Shown here: piece after piece, positions 18,524-18,779 of the stretch
How the letters are laid out: every line of letters begins with the position of its first letter
How positions within the stretch are numbered: the stretch's first letter is position 1
Source of the DNA: Phoronis ovalis
Taxonomy: Eukaryota > Phoronida > Phoronidae
DNA length: 18,779 bases
Assembly (NCBI GenBank): GCA_028565635.1
Contig: JAOXYB010017253.1
Span: 1 to 18,779 of the forward strand
Direction: 5' to 3'
The notes under the pieces: generated by a model
What the model was told of the DNA's origin: nothing
What the model saw: only the letters and a program-made list of their open reading frames with translations
Databases searched by the model: none
Position numbers and translations under genes: made by a program

Positions 18524-18779
18524 ACAACAAGCAAGTAGTGCATCCACTGCTTCCGACAGATGGCGCTTGTTCTTGCCATCTTGACCATTATTCTTACGTG
18601 GTTTCGCTTCTGTTTTGCCCAACGGTTTAATCTAAGAAATTAAGCTCTCTCCTTTCGAACACCAAATGACTTAGCTGGTATATAGTAAAACACTCCGGTA
18701 TGGTGCATATGTTCATTTGGTAGCCTGTTATCGATTTCGACCATGACCAGGGACCATGAAGAGGGCACATACATATATA
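18524..18779. other. Unassigned right flank
   Basis: No gene was found. The stretch CAGATGGCGCTTG at about 18557 resembles a word also present at 12514 (CAGATGGCGCATA); such words are common in animal repeats and by themselves mean little. Confidence 0.35.

Overview
This looks like nuclear DNA from an animal, most likely a marine invertebrate. The sequence is AT-rich (roughly two thirds A+T by eye). Genes are sparse and split by introns with GT...AG borders, reading frames are short, and dispersed repeats and hairpins are frequent. I see no operons, bacterial ribosome binding sites, rRNA or tRNA. The species cannot be named from the sequence alone.

Layout. Bases 1-260 hold a palindrome-rich MITE-like repeat built on AGCGCTT/TTAAGCG words. 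Bases 260-4340 are AT-rich non-coding DNA with a few hairpins. A minus-strand secreted-protein gene probably begins at 5417 with a signal-peptide exon (5276-5417). A second minus-strand exon at about 4344-4408 reads like the start of a CAP (SCP/CRISP) domain. The two do not join directly in phase, so an exon is missing between them or they are separate genes. Bases 5420-8540 are non-coding apart from a near-perfect 52-nt hairpin at 6593-6644.

The best-supported gene is on the minus strand at 10909-13176. It has two exons that join in frame to give about 464 residues: a basic, mitochondrial-type N-terminus, then helical repeats of pentatricopeptide (PPR/LRPPRC-like) character, with an acidic, serine-rich linker containing a duplicated 22-residue motif. 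Two small repeat blocks, each with the word GCGAGCATT or its complement, lie on either side of this gene in opposite orientation (8542-8750 and 13465-13687).

Bases 13790-14280 are a GC-rich, palindrome-rich patch with four copies of a CCCGTTTAGGGGT-like word. Bases 14861-15984 form an element with inverted ends and about four diverged 243-267-bp internal repeats. Each internal repeat carries AGGTCA direct repeats spaced like nuclear-receptor sites. Bases 16800-17240 hold more short repeats. A plus-strand exon (17780-18131) resembles the uncharacterised CXorf65/C22orf15 family and is followed by polyadenylation signals.

The genes do not form an obvious pathway. The mitochondrial PPR-type protein, the secreted protein and the CXorf65-like protein appear to be unrelated neighbours separated by repeats. 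No complete transposase, reverse transcriptase, virus or defence system is visible.
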